Positions 10,171 through 20,666 of a stretch of 64,000 bases of DNA are shown here, piece after piece. Source of the stretch: Girardinichthys multiradiatus (Eukaryota; Chordata; Actinopteri; Cyprinodontiformes; Goodeidae); contig NC_061816.1 of NCBI RefSeq assembly GCF_021462225.1, positions 3,071,249 through 3,135,248 of the forward strand. Reading direction: 5' to 3'. The notes under the pieces were generated by a model. It was not told the DNA's origin and did no database searches. It saw only the letters and a program-made list of their open reading frames with translations. The translations under genes were made by a program, and so were the position numbers. How positions within the stretch are numbered: the stretch's first letter is position 1; each line of letters starts with the position of its first letter.

Positions 10171-12090
10171 ATGATGTCTGCAGATGTTAAAGAAGAGGTT
10201 CCTGAAGAACAGAGTCCTGATATGGACCAGCAGGAGCTGGAGCTCCTCCAAATAAAGGAGGAAAATGAAAGAATCTGGGCCAGCCAGGATGGAGAGCAAC
10301 TGAATGTGAAGAAGGAGACTGATAATACCAGGTTTCCAGTAACTGTTGTTGATATGAAGAGTGAAGAGGATGAAGAGAAACCTCTGTTCTCTCAGCTTCA
10401 TCAACAGCAAACAGAAGACAGAGATCTTCTAAGCAGCAGCTCAGGTGACCAGATAAAAGCAGAAATTAAAGTAGAGGACTGTTGGACAGCAGAATCCAGC
10501 AGGAACCCAGATCTAAATACTCAGGGAGGCTCTTCCAACTATTCAAAGACTAAACACTCTGAAGATGATGATGATGATGTGAAGTATCATAAATCTGAGC
10601 TTAAACACTTATCAGACTCTGAAACTGAAGACAGTGAGGATGATGGGAAGGAGAGCAGGACTCCAGGGACAGACAGAAACACTGTCAACAAATCTTTCAG
10701 CTGCTCTGAGTGTGGAGGAAAATTTGCTAACAGACGCTCTCTTCAGAGTCACATGACATGTCATCCAAGATTAGCATCTTCAGATTGTTCCAGTAATGAG
10801 ACGTTTTTCAGAGAGAAGAAAATTATAGATCCACTGACAAAAGTCCAGACGAGTAGTAAAAAGTTTAACTGTGGTGAGTGTGGTAAAGGTTTTAACTGGA
10901 AACATGATTTAAAAAGACATATGATTGTCCACATAGTAGACAAACCTTTTGGTTGTGATGTTTGTGGAAAAAGCTTTGCCTACAAGTCACATTTAAACAA
11001 ACACACGAGAATCCACACAGGAGTGAAACCCTTTGGTTGTGATGCATGTGGAAAAAGATTTTTGCGAAAGTCAAATTTAAACAAACACACGAGAATCCAC
11101 ACAGGAGTGAAACCCTTTGGTTGTGATGCATGTGGAAAAAGATTTTTCCAAAAGTCAAATTTAAACATACACATGAGAATCCACACAGGAGACAAACCCT
11201 TTAGTTGTGATGCATGTGTAAAAAGGTTTGTGCAGAGGTCAACTCTAGATAAACACATGAGAATTCACACAGGAGATAAACCTTTTTGTTGTGATGGTTG
11301 TGGAAAAAGATTTTACCAAAGTTCAGATTTAAAGAAACACACGATAATCCATACAGAAGACAAACCCTTTAGTTGTGATCTTTGTGGAAAAAGATTTGCT
11401 TCCAAATCAGATTTAAACAGACACATGAGAATCCATGCAGGAGACAAACCCTTTGGTTGTGATGCATGTGCAAAACGATTTGTGTCCAAGTCACATTTAA
11501 ACACACACATGAGAACCCACACAGGAGACAAACCCTTTGGTTGTGATGCATGTGGAAAAAGATTTGTGTCCAAGTCACATTTAAACACACACATTAGAAC
11601 CCACACAGGAGACAAACCCTTTGGTTGTGATGCTTGTGGAAAAAGATTTGCTTCCAAGTCAGATTTAAACAAACACACGAGAATTCACACAGGAGACAAA
11701 CCTTTTGGTTGTGATGCTTGTGGAAAAAGATTTGCTTCCAAGTCAGATTTAAACAAACACAATAGAATTCACACAGGAGACAAACCTTTTGGTTGTGATG
11801 CATGTGGGAAAATATTAGCCTGCAAGTCACTTTTAGACATGCACATGAGAACCCACACAGAAGTTAAACCTTTTAGTTGTGATATTTGTGGAAAAAGATT
11901 TATCTCCAAGTCACATTTAAACAGACACATGAGAATCCACACAGGAGACAAACCTTTTGGTTGTGATGCATGTGGAAAGAGATTTTACCAAAAGGCACAT
12001 TTGAACAAACACATTAGAATCCACAGAGGAGAGAGAAGCTCTTTATTTGAGATGCTTGTCTTAAAAGATTATACAAAAAGTCAAATTTAA
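10171..12090 (+). CDS. ZNF-A: C2H2 zinc-finger protein, 15 fingers (fish Glu-rich family)
   Basis: The protein has 639 residues. Residues 1-176 are acidic: 'VKEEVPEEQSPDMDQQ', a DQIKAEIKVED motif and Asp/Ser-rich stretches. One isolated finger starts at about residue 177 (CSECGGKF…H-x3-H). Fourteen tandem fingers of 28 residues each follow (about 232-623), most reading CDACGKRF with linkers TGDKP or TGVKP. Fingers 9 and 10, and 11 and 12, have the same base-contacting residues, a sign of recent finger duplication. There is no KRAB or BTB domain. The likely role is a nuclear, sequence-specific DNA-binding regulator. The ATG at 10171 is used here, but in the relative ZNF-C this exon begins at a splice acceptor, so the real N-terminus may lie in an upstream exon not found in the window. 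Short unrelated residues follow the last finger. Confidence 0.9.
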   Translation: MMSADVKEEVPEEQSPDMDQQELELLQIKEENERIWASQDGEQLNVKKETDNTRFPVTVVDMKSEEDEEKPLFSQLHQQQTEDRDLLSSSSGDQIKAEIKVEDCWTAESSRNPDLNTQGGSSNYSKTKHSEDDDDDVKYHKSELKHLSDSETEDSEDDGKESRTPGTDRNTVNKSFSCSECGGKFANRRSLQSHMTCHPRLASSDCSSNETFFREKKIIDPLTKVQTSSKKFNCGECGKGFNWKHDLKRHMIVHIVDKPFGCDVCGKSFAYKSHLNKHTRIHTGVKPFGCDACGKRFLRKSNLNKHTRIHTGVKPFGCDACGKRFFQKSNLNIHMRIHTGDKPFSCDACVKRFVQRSTLDKHMRIHTGDKPFCCDGCGKRFYQSSDLKKHTIIHTEDKPFSCDLCGKRFASKSDLNRHMRIHAGDKPFGCDACAKRFVSKSHLNTHMRTHTGDKPFGCDACGKRFVSKSHLNTHIRTHTGDKPFGCDACGKRFASKSDLNKHTRIHTGDKPFGCDACGKRFASKSDLNKHNRIHTGDKPFGCDACGKILACKSLLDMHMRTHTEVKPFSCDICGKRFISKSHLNRHMRIHTGDKPFGCDACGKRFYQKAHLNKHIRIHRGERSSLFEMLVLKDYTKSQI

Positions 12091-12275
12091 TCCCACACAT
12101 GATAACTCACAGAGGAACTAAACCCTCAAGCTATGATGCTTGTAAATATTTTGCCTTCAAGTCATCTTTAAACATCCACAGAAGAATAGACAATGGAGAG
12201 AAACCTTTTGAATGTGGTAAAAACTTTACCTTTATGCCAAATCTAAGCCAACACACTAGAATTTACGGAAAATAA
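12091..12275 (+). pseudogene. Degenerate zinc-finger tail of ZNF-A
   Basis: After the stop at 12090, sequence still resembling finger repeats continues: ttgccttcaagtca, then gagaaaccttttgaatgtgg, then tttacctttatgccaaat. Frames are shifted and several Cys codons are lost. Unit B shows the same kind of remnant at 42589-42775. The ancestral gene therefore probably had more C-terminal fingers. Confidence 0.75.
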
Positions 12276-14572
12276 AAACCTTTTGCTGGGTATGATTGTG
12301 GAAAAGATTTATCATATACCGGGGGTGACTGTGGCTGATATGGTAGGAGTTCATCCTGTGAACAGAGGGTTCACAAACTGCTGTGGGCCTCTTCATTTGG
12401 TCTGAGCCAGCTTTCTCAGGTGTGGTTGCTGTCGTTGTATGTGTAAAATGTCTTGGTGGACACACACATGTCCTCACAAAAACATGGTTTATGATGTCAT
12501 CGTGTTAGTGAGTTGGTTGAGGTCAGTGGCTGCAGCTTAAAAAAAAAAACACTCCAATCTGTGCAGTCCAAGCAGGCCTGTAACTTCTGCTTTAATTCCT
12601 CTGTCCACTTCTTTATAGTCCTTACCACAGGCTTACACGTTCTTTATTTATGTTGGTTTGTATGAGCTGAAGCAGATGGTGTTCAGAGTGCTGAAGCTGC
12701 TCAGGGCACAGGCCAATAGGCATCCTTTAAAACTGTGTAGCAGTGGTCCAGAGTGTTGGCGTCTCTAGTTGGGCTCTCTGTATTTAGGACGTTCATAAGT
12801 GAGATTTGTGCTGTTAAAATCTCAGAGAACAACGATGAGGGAGTCTTGGTGTTGGTTCCTCCATGTCTGTTATTAGGTTAGCTAGTTAAGGGCAGCAGAT
12901 CTGTGGAAATTCCAGTTTCTTGTGCTGAGAAGGAGCCACTCGCTCGTTTAGTTTGCCAGGGAGTAGATATTCGCCAGGTAGATGTACAGGAGCAGAGCTT
13001 GCAGTCCTGTCAGAGCTTGACAAGCATACCTGCACATTTTCCCAGTCTACTTTTCCAATAATTCCCACAGAGAGCCTCTGCGTTTCCAACCAGGATCTAA
13101 AAAAAAACTCTGGATGGGTGGAAACTGGAGAAAGGCTACTCAGATAGGACTGACTGATTCTTAGGAGTTGCTCTCTGCTGCTGTACTACAGGTACTTCCA
13201 ACCAAAGTACAATACAAATACAGAAAAACCCCCACAAAGTACAGCAACCGTTATACTGAGACGGCCATCCAAAGCGCCATTTTGGATCAAACTGAATCCA
13301 CATGTCTCTGGGTTGGGACCTTGTAGTGCTTCAAGCTTGTTCGTCTTTTTTGCTAGAGATCACATGTTCCCCGTTGTGGTCCATTGAAAAAGATAGTTTA
13401 AATTCCCCCAACACCTAGTAAACCCCCCATCCCTACCAAACCCTCCACATCATCCACACTGGTTTCTCGTAAGCTGCTTGGGTCGCAATTTGGGTATTTG
13501 AGCTTTTGATTTGTCCTTGTAAACAACTGTCACTGCTATTATGATACATTGCATTAAAATCCACAAGAATATTATCTACCAGAAAACAAGGCAAAAAATC
13601 CTAAAGAATAAAAAAACTTGTCTTGTAACAAGTTGCTATCTTGTGCCATGCAGTTCTAGAATTTCGCTGAATCATTATAGAGATGAGTTTCATTCTAGAA
13701 ATCTGTCTATGTTATGGATCGAATTTACATTGTATATTATTGTTTGAAATATGGTTGCCTCTGGCTGCGAATCTCTCACATTGCTGTGCCCCACCCATGG
13801 ATGAAACGTGGACTTAGACCTTTATTCACTTCTGTTCATCAGAATGGTCCACAAAAGAGGTGGTGTCTGGGCAAAGAAATCTAGTTTAGGATAAAACACC
13901 CTAATATTGCTAATTACATGATGTTCAGCTTTTGTCTGTGGTGGTATAAGGCAACCTTGTGATGCTATTGTGAAGGCTAGTCTTATTTGTTCTGTGTTGT
14001 TTTAAAGTTGAGATCAACTTTATTTAAATAAGATGTTTTAAACACTGGTGGTTCAGTAATGGGATTTTGATACATTTTATCTGTGTTTTTATCTGTGTTA
14101 ATCTCTTTGAACTAACCTGCTAAAAATGGGTTTGAATATTGCTTAAAACATGCTAAACGTTGTCTCTTCTAGCGGTTAACATGCTAATACCTCTGCTAAT
14201 ACTACACAGTAGACAGCTTTGTTTACAACAGAGCTTGTTTCATTCACTCTGTACTTGTTAGATAACGTGCCGTCAGAGCTTGTATACATATTAAATACCA
14301 TTAATACAAATATTAACATATGAATAAAACTGCTATGATTAATGAATGAGCTATCTTCTTTGTGTGACCCGGATGTGGTACCACCACATTTCTCTATTTG
14401 TCCATTGGCCGTGCGACCCCTGGCATCTTTAAATAAAGGTTTGAGTCGCCATTTTAAGAGTTAATAACTTAGTTCAACCATGTGCTGATGAGTAATTGCT
14501 TAACATCCAAAATGAGTATTGTTTTCTAATTTGGAAATCTTTAAAAAAATTATTTTATTAAAATAATGTTTA
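12276..14572. repeat. Downstream duplicated DNA of unit A, non-coding
   Basis: 12500-12750 matches 43720-43950. About 13800-14000 matches 44070-44246, and 13985-14570 matches 48885-49805. In unit B an L2 LINE separates the last two blocks. The intervening 12750-13790 has no counterpart I could see and no convincing gene. Confidence 0.65.
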
Positions 14573-15652
14573 ATGCCTGATTCACACGGCAGGATTTTCA
14601 AATTGTGAGCTGATTTTCAAAACTTGAGACCCCATACGTGACAAAACGTGATAAAGAATGGTAGGTACAACACATTCAGTCCTACAGTGTGTGGTGTCCA
14701 GCCACATGGCAAGGATAACACACCACACACAAACCGATTTCCCTCACAAACATTCAGATTTCAGACGGAAAATCTTGCAAACTCTCAAGATGAAACGTGG
14801 GTTCATAGTAATTCAATTCTGTGTTTCTGTTACCTGGCTTTCTGATGGGCTACACGTCACATTCAACAGGCTGCGTGCTCGTATGTCCTCAGGGAATACT
14901 CCACACGTTAGGAAATCGGACAAGACGATCCAACATGTTGAATATCTCCAATTTGAGTTTGGAGCAGTCCCGACGTCCTTCCAAGCAGACTAGATCACTC
15001 TTAACACACCACACACGGCACGATTATCTTATAAGATTATCTTAATAGTAGGGATGGGTACCTTTCACATTTGAACCAATATGGTACAGATACTCGGTAC
15101 CTGGGAATCAATACCGGTACTCAACGATACCAGTTTTCTGTACTTTTGTGTGTGTGTGGGGGGGGGGGCGCCTTCCTTGGATAATGGTAGGGGAAATACT
15201 GCAAGTGCTTCCTCAGATTAAAAGTTTTCCCACCGGTGGTTTTGCACTTTATCACAAATATTGCAGCGAGCGTAATCTGCACCGCATTTAAAAAAAGTGG
15301 AGCCATACTTTTGAGCGCTTTCTATCAGCCATGCTTTGTTGACGGTACCGACGGCTACTAACATCATTACACTCTTGTGTGTGCAATGCTGTGTTCATGT
15401 CCGACATGGAAAATCACCCACTCTTCCACTCCCTTAGTGTCACAATGATGCGTTTAGACACCGAAACATGGTACCGTTTGATTTTACGTGAATTGGTACT
15501 CCGTAGTACCGACGGAATTCTGTCGTTACCTATAAAAGTACCGAATACGGTACCTATTCCTACTTAATAGCCAGCACAACAATCTGGGCATGTTGGAAGG
15601 GGAATTTCGGAGGAAAAATCACTCTAAAAATCCTGCTGTGTGAACCAGGCAT
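14573..15652. mobile_element. Non-autonomous DNA transposon (MITE-like), interrupted by a hAT element
   Basis: The terminal inverted repeats are atgcctgattcacacggcag at the left and the complement of ctgctgtgtgaaccaggcat at the right. The matching site in unit B (49795-49820) reads straight through without the element, so it inserted after the A/B duplication or was lost precisely from B. A related piece is at 62353-62540 (atgcctggttcacacagca plus a shared internal segment). No transposase is seen and the target-duplication length is unclear. Confidence 0.75.
15049..15562 (-). mobile_element. Nested short hAT element with a BED-finger remnant
   Basis: The element is flanked by a perfect 8-bp direct repeat, CTTAATAG (15041-15048 and 15563-15570). 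The ends are tagggatgggtacc and the complement taggaataggtacc. On the minus strand 15200-15310 encodes, with a frameshift, a BED-type zinc finger: CGADYARCNICDKV then KTTGGKTFNLRKHLQ. It is 514 bp long, internally deleted, and inserted within the MITE above. Confidence 0.88.
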
Positions 15653-16640
15653 TCCTTACCTTCTGATTTGTGTTGTGACTGGTTGTTTGAACACATACCA
15701 ATTGTTGTCTATAATTACTTTTAAAACTAATTTGACCTCATTTCCAGATTCCTCAAAATAAATCTTGGTTCTTAAACATATCAACACTGACCTGTGATAT
15801 TATTGCATCAATTGTATTGGTCCCCATTTCCCTTGTTATTTCTATATAGTGTCATTAGTTTCTGTATTCATTCATTTTGTGTGGTAGTTTTAGTTGAATG
15901 GTTCTAGTCTAGTATTTTGTAAATTTAAATATTTTAACTTGGAGTTTAATTGTTTTTGTTAATAAATTCTTACTTTTTGAAGAGAAGTTGTTGTGAATTG
16001 ATTCCATATGTGTGCAGAGTTTGTTGTTCAGTAATGCCAGTGCTCAAATCCCTCTTTCATCTATCGTTCTAGTACCACAGTCATATTCAGCTGGTATTCA
16101 CAGGACAATACTTGATAGACTGAATGGTTATTTAATTACATATTAAATAACCTAAACATATTATTCCACAACAGCATTTATGTTTGCCATGCAGTAATAT
16201 CAATTAAAAACATTCTGAGGCTCACATTTTCTGTTAACTTTAACTGTAATAATTTACAGTTTACAGACATCCGTGACAAAACAAGGAATAATGCTTCATT
16301 CAGTGTAATATTTTATTGGGTTCTAATCCAATCAGGAGCTGTCTCTTCTCTTCTTTTGCCTCAGAAGCAACAAAACACTGAACTCCACTTTGACAAACCT
16401 CCTTACAAAACTTAAAGTTGCACCTCTAGATGGAGTTTGTATTAAGTTTATAAAAGTCACAAATGGCAGGTTTTATTGGCACTATTATTGCTTATAGTTT
16501 TATTGCTGATAATCACAACATTTGATTCCTTGGAGGAAGACCTCACTCCCACATTCAGCCGCTGAAGGAGACCTCTGCTGACTCTACTGCAGTGGGAGGA
16601 GTTACCGCTCAGCGTCGATGGTCCTGTTTTGGTGTTATGA
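15653..16640. repeat. Duplicated non-coding DNA matching 49810-50740
   Basis: Long stretches are nearly collinear with unit B, for example tcctcaaaataaatcttggttcttaaac and gaagagaagttgttgtgaattgattccat. No coding potential was found. Confidence 0.75.
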
Positions 16641-17000
16641 TTAGTTTTAAATAACTTGTGCTCACCTTCAGAGCTCTAAATGGTCAGGCTCCAGATTATT
16701 TGTGTGATATTGTAACCAAACTGCTGCTCAGAATCTGTTGGTTGTTCCTCGTCCCAGGCTAAAAGCCAAGAGGAACAGGGTCTTTCAGCCAGTGGATACA
16801 AAGCTTGGTAATAGTTTGAGACTTTGTTTTATTGATTCTGAGGATTATTTTAGAAACCAGTTGAAAACCTTTCTGGTTTATCAGGGTTTTATGTCATGGT
16901 TGTATTGTGAATGTTTTTATCTGGCTTATGGTGATTTGTAATTTAATTTTGCCTGGGTTGTACAGCGTTCTATGACTGTCTGAAATCTGGAGCTGAATAC
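16640..17000 (+). pseudogene. LINE (CR1/L2-like) ORF2 C-terminal fragment
   Basis: The frame FRALNGQAPDYLCDIV near 16670 is the usual conserved block in the C-terminal part of L2/CR1 reverse transcriptases. It is followed by KAKRNRVFQPVDTKLGNSLR and RNQLKTFL. Stops and frameshifts are frequent. Unit B lacks it, going from about 50770 straight into sequence resembling 17070 onward. Confidence 0.6.
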
Positions 17001-17690
17001 GAAAACTTTACTTAGTTTTCTGGCCGCATGTCGTCCCAACTTGGACCTCCGGCATCTCACTTTTACCCTACCTGCTTCATTTATGACAAACCTCTGTCAT
17101 GAAGTCATACCTTTTATTAATAACTGCTGACTTCATGTTGATTAGCAGCTGAAAAAATGCACTGTGCATTATTTTTTAGTTTTTAACTTTTTGTCCTATT
17201 TTTACTTTAATCATGGTTGTTTTACATTTTTCTTGGCAAATTGATCTCACTTTAAATTGAGTTATTTTAATCTTTCCTGGCTCCTGTATTATTTGGTTTA
17301 GTTTTACCGCAGTCTCTTTGTTTTTGTCTTGGTTTTAAAAGGAGCAATAAAAGCAAGGTTGAATTAAACTGAAGATCCCTACATTAAATATAGATGAATG
17401 TGTTAAGGAACTTTAGCTGATTTCTTTAACTGTAAGTGATGCAGTTATAATTGAATGCATTGATTTTAATTGAATCAGTGTCAAAATAAAGTGGCTTGTA
17501 GACTTCCAATTTTCCATTTAATTACATATTGATTCTTTTAAGTAGATCTTCAGCTGTTAGAAATTTCAGTTTAATTCAGTTTATATAGCGCCAATTCACA
17601 AAACATAATATTATATAATAATATAATCCATGCCTTTCTATTCTATCCTTCATAGTTTTGTGAAAGAAACTGTTTTAAGTGTGTTTGGTC
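17001..17690. repeat. Duplicated spacer plus an L2-type 3' tail
   Basis: 17340-17420 resembles 55320-55395 (caaggttgaatt…gaatgtgttaaggaa), so the A/B homology, although much disrupted, may extend to 55.4 kb. Near 17568-17600 the complement of an L2-type tail (ttggcgctatataaactgaat) marks a minus-strand LINE end. Confidence 0.5.
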
Positions 17691-17699
17691 TGGATTTAA

Positions 17700-19145
17700 T
17701 GCAGCTGTTCAATGTTCAATTTTCCTGATGGAAGTGGGACAACCAGCTTGTAGCATTGGATGGGAGGGCTCTTTTGCGATGCGACTGGCCTTCCTCTGAA
17801 ATTGTGTAGTATAAACAGAGTCCATGTCGGGCAGACGGCATCCTATAATCCTGGGTGCTGTCCTCACCACCCGTGATACTTCCTTCCTCTCCTGTGCAGT
17901 TCCCACACCACACTGTCATGGTGAGACACAGAGTACTTTCCATCGTGGCCCTGTAGACATTTGTAAGCAGCTGAGGAGAGAGAAGAGTCTGTTTTCATTT
18001 CCTGATGAAGAAGAGCTGTTGTACCTTCTTCAACAGGCGAGGGGCGTTTCCAGTCCAGGAGAAGTCAGAGGAGATCTACAGGGGTTGGACAATGAAACTG
18101 AAGCACCTGGTTTTAGACCACAATAATTTATTAGTATGGTGTAGGGCCTCATTTTACAGCAATACAGAATCACTTCGTCTTGGGAATGACATACACAAGT
18201 CCTGCACAGTGGTCAGAGGGATTTTAAGCCATTCTTCTTGCAAAATAGTGGCCAGGTCACTACGTGATACTGGTGGAGGAAAACATTTCCTGACTCGTTC
18301 CTCCAAAACACCCCAAAGTGGCTCAATACTATTTAGATCTGGTGACTGTGCAGGCCATGGGAGATGTTCAACTTCACTTTCATGTTCATCAAACCAATCT
18401 TTCACCAGTCTTTGCTGTGTGTATTGGTGCATTGTCATCCTGATACACGGCACCGCCTTCAGGATACAATGTTTGGACCATTGGATGCACATGGTCCTCA
18501 AGAATGGTTCGGTAGTCGTTGGCAGCGACGCGCCCATCTAGCACAAGTATTGGGCCAAGGGAATGCCATGATATGGCAGCCCAAACCATCACTGATCCAC
18601 CCCCATGCTTCACTCTGGGCATGCAACAGTCTGGGTGGTACGCTTCTTTGGGCTTCTCCACACCGTAACTCTCCCGGATGTGGGGAAAACAGTAAAGGTG
18701 GATTCATCAGAGAACAATACATGTTTCACATTGTCCACAGCCCAAGATTTGCGCTCCTTGCACCATTGAAACCAACGTTTGGCATTGGCATGAGAGACCA
18801 AAGGTTTGGCTATAGCAGCGTGTATATTGACCCTGTGGAGCTCCCGACGGACAGTTCTGGTGGAAACAAGAGAGTTGAGGTGCACATTTAATTCTTACTG
18901 GTGCAATGTGCAATCAATGAAGACTGGCTACCAGGCTGATCCAATTTAGCCATGAAACCTCCCACACTAAAATGACAGGTGTTTCATTGTCCAACCCCTG
19001 TAGATGCTCTTGCACTTCACTTTAAGCTGTCCAGACCCTCCACCACTTCCCACAGCATACATAGAGAAGAGCGTGTTCAGTTGTCCTGGACCTCCTGTAA
19101 TCCACAGACCACCACTGTTTCAGATGATGGACCTCATTGACCTTA
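17700..19145 (-). pseudogene. LINE ORF2 C-terminal fragment, split by a Tc1
   Basis: Minus-strand frames include TVWCGNCTGEE and IIGCRLPDMDSVYTTQFQRK followed by KEPSHPM, typical of the extreme C-terminus of a fish LINE reverse transcriptase. Sequence on both sides of the Tc1 at 18079-19000 continues the same fragment once the transposon is removed. It is frameshifted and dead. Confidence 0.6.
18079..19000 (-). mobile_element. Tc1-like element, internally deleted copy
   Basis: The ends caggggttggacaatgaaac and its complement are flanked by TA. The minus strand encodes the transposase from SPVSTRTVR-like helix residues through DESTFTVFP and DDNAPIHTA to SPDLNSIEPLWG. The first 300-350 bp of the gene are missing compared with 25147-26412. 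It carries the same frameshift in the W-R-S-P-K-K region as that copy. Confidence 0.9.
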
Positions 19146-20084
19146 CCAAAAAGAAGCTTGTGTAGTACTTTGTTGGGGTAGTTGTGTATTTCTCCAAAAC
19201 TGTCCAGTAAAATTATGAAATACTTATTCTGGATATAGTATAGATGATCCTTTACTATAATCTAAAGAGATTGTGCTGTCACCTCTCATGGTTTTGGAGA
19301 AATAAATTCCTGAAGCATATACTAGATGATCATTTTGAGGTACTTTGACAAGGTATTTATCCAAAACTGCACAGTAAAATATTAAATATTTATTCTTTTA
19401 TATAAAACATGAATGTGAAAGTTGTAAAAAGGTAATTAATATAAATTTTCTGTGGGTTACTTTCTGTTTTCCTCTTATTTTCTCAACCGTTGCCAGGATC
19501 TGATCCTTTCTGCTCCATTACCGTAATGCACCTTGTATGCGCGACGCTGATCTTTAAGAGAGAGCTGGTGTCAGCTCACTTGACCGCAGTTGGAATCCTG
19601 GATGTGCTAATATATAACTGAGTGTGTGTGCAAGAACTAGACTGTCAACACAGATAGTCGCCATTGTCCTTGAGGAGAGAGATGGAAGTTTTCTCAATCG
19701 GCCGCAAAGTTTTATCTGGGTCACAGCTGTCAGGGGGTGCTGGGAAAGAGCGCCATGTTTACATAACATCCAGGAGATATTTTGTCGACAGCAACTTAGC
19801 AGAAGCTACCAAGGCCACGTTGGGGCACCAGATTTAGAAAAACAATAAATGTTCTGGTTCAAGCAGTATTGTGGATTTCCAACCACTTTAAGAGTTTAAC
19901 TGTTATCTCTCAATTGCGAATCCAAATATCCACATTTCTGGGACTTTATGCAACATTTAGTCAGTTGTAGACGAACTACTTTCAGTGTTTATAAGACGAG
20001 ATGTTTCAACGCTGTTTATATGCACGAAATAGCGCGTAGATCAGTGTTATTGTTGTAATGCTGCTGTTACAGTTGTTAGCAATA
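19146..20084. other. Spacer with no recognised gene
   Basis: This is AT-rich DNA with only short random frames. 19550-19850 is less AT-rich but shows no match to anything else in the window. Confidence 0.4.
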
Positions 20085-20175
20085 CGAACGAAACAAGCAG
20101 GAAACTGGAACGCTACAACCCGGAAATGACGTAAGTTCCGACGTCCCAGTTCCGACTTCCGAGGTTCCGCAGCAT
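20085..20175 (+). promoter_or_regulatory. Probable promoter of the ZNF-C transcript
   Basis: A GC-rich patch in AT-rich surroundings contains cccggaaatgacgtaag (an ETS-like CCGGAA next to a CRE/ATF-like TGACGTAA) and further gttccgac repeats. It lies just upstream of the conserved exon-like block at 20170-20594. It differs from the corresponding region of the second copy (63250-63330), although the downstream blocks are almost identical. Confidence 0.5.
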
Positions 20176-20594
20176 TTATCCTTTGTTTCCTGTTCGTCAG
20201 CAGCCCAGAAGCGGGAGTGTTGATAAAGCTGTAAGAGAGCTGCAGCAGCAGCAGTTGATGAACTCTGGAAAGAAGTCCAGCAGCTTGAGGAACATCTGGT
20301 CAAAGAAACTGGAGGGAAGCAGGAGCTCAAACAGCGGCAGGACGCAGCAGAGGAAGAGACACCAGATGATGGATGATGTTTTCCAGCCCAGATTAGGTTT
20401 GGATGTTTCCTTCTTCATGCCAACTGTGTGGATGGTAGTTAAAGTTTAGGAGCCGTTTTCAGTCTGCTGGTGGATTATTCCTCTGAATTAGAACTCGTTG
20501 TTAGGATAGTTAAACATCAGCAGGAGCTTCTGGAGCCCAGCTCAGAAATATTAGAGTTTGAAACGACAGAGGATCATCTAACTGCGGTGAAGTG
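20170..20594 (+). other. First-exon-like block of the zinc-finger family, copy 1
   Basis: About 425 bp are almost identical to 63329-63755; I count about two substitutions. No frame is intact from an ATG through a known domain. One frame gives an alanine-led amphipathic stretch (VDELWKEVQQLEEHLVKETG) ending at TGA 20366-20368, but it has a stop upstream and no ATG. Another gives an 88-residue ORF (20183-20449), and a third reads SSELELVVRIVKHQQELLEP. The position, 1.5 kb upstream of the ZNF-C exon and next to a promoter-like patch, suggests a 5' exon or leader. A possible donor is GTAAGA at 20231. The function is unproven. Confidence 0.45.
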
Positions 20595-20615
20595 AGCCGA
20601 TATAGGTCAATGGAT

Positions 20616-20666
20616 GTGTGTATATATATGTGTGTGTGTGTGTATATATATATATATACACACACA
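20616..20666. repeat. TG/TA/CA compound microsatellite, self-complementary
   Basis: A tgtgtgtgtgt run, a tatatatata run and an acacacaca run form one long imperfect palindrome able to extrude as a cruciform. It continues as a TA-rich tract on the other side of the MITE (21121-21172). Confidence 0.85.

Noticed and set aside
10171..10700. A KRAB, SCAN or BTB domain in ZNF-A
   Set aside because: The N-terminus is acidic and low-complexity and lacks the hallmark residues of these domains.
10892..11951. Long minus-strand open frames opposite the ZNF-A fingers, and likewise at 41604-42575 opposite ZNF-B
   Set aside because: They are the antisense shadow of the 84-bp finger repeat; their own internal repetition (MCLFKSDL…, MHHNQ…) mirrors the fingers.
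11000..12000. Regularly spaced repeats resembling a CRISPR array
   Set aside because: The 84-bp period is the C2H2 finger codon repeat in an open reading frame of a vertebrate gene.
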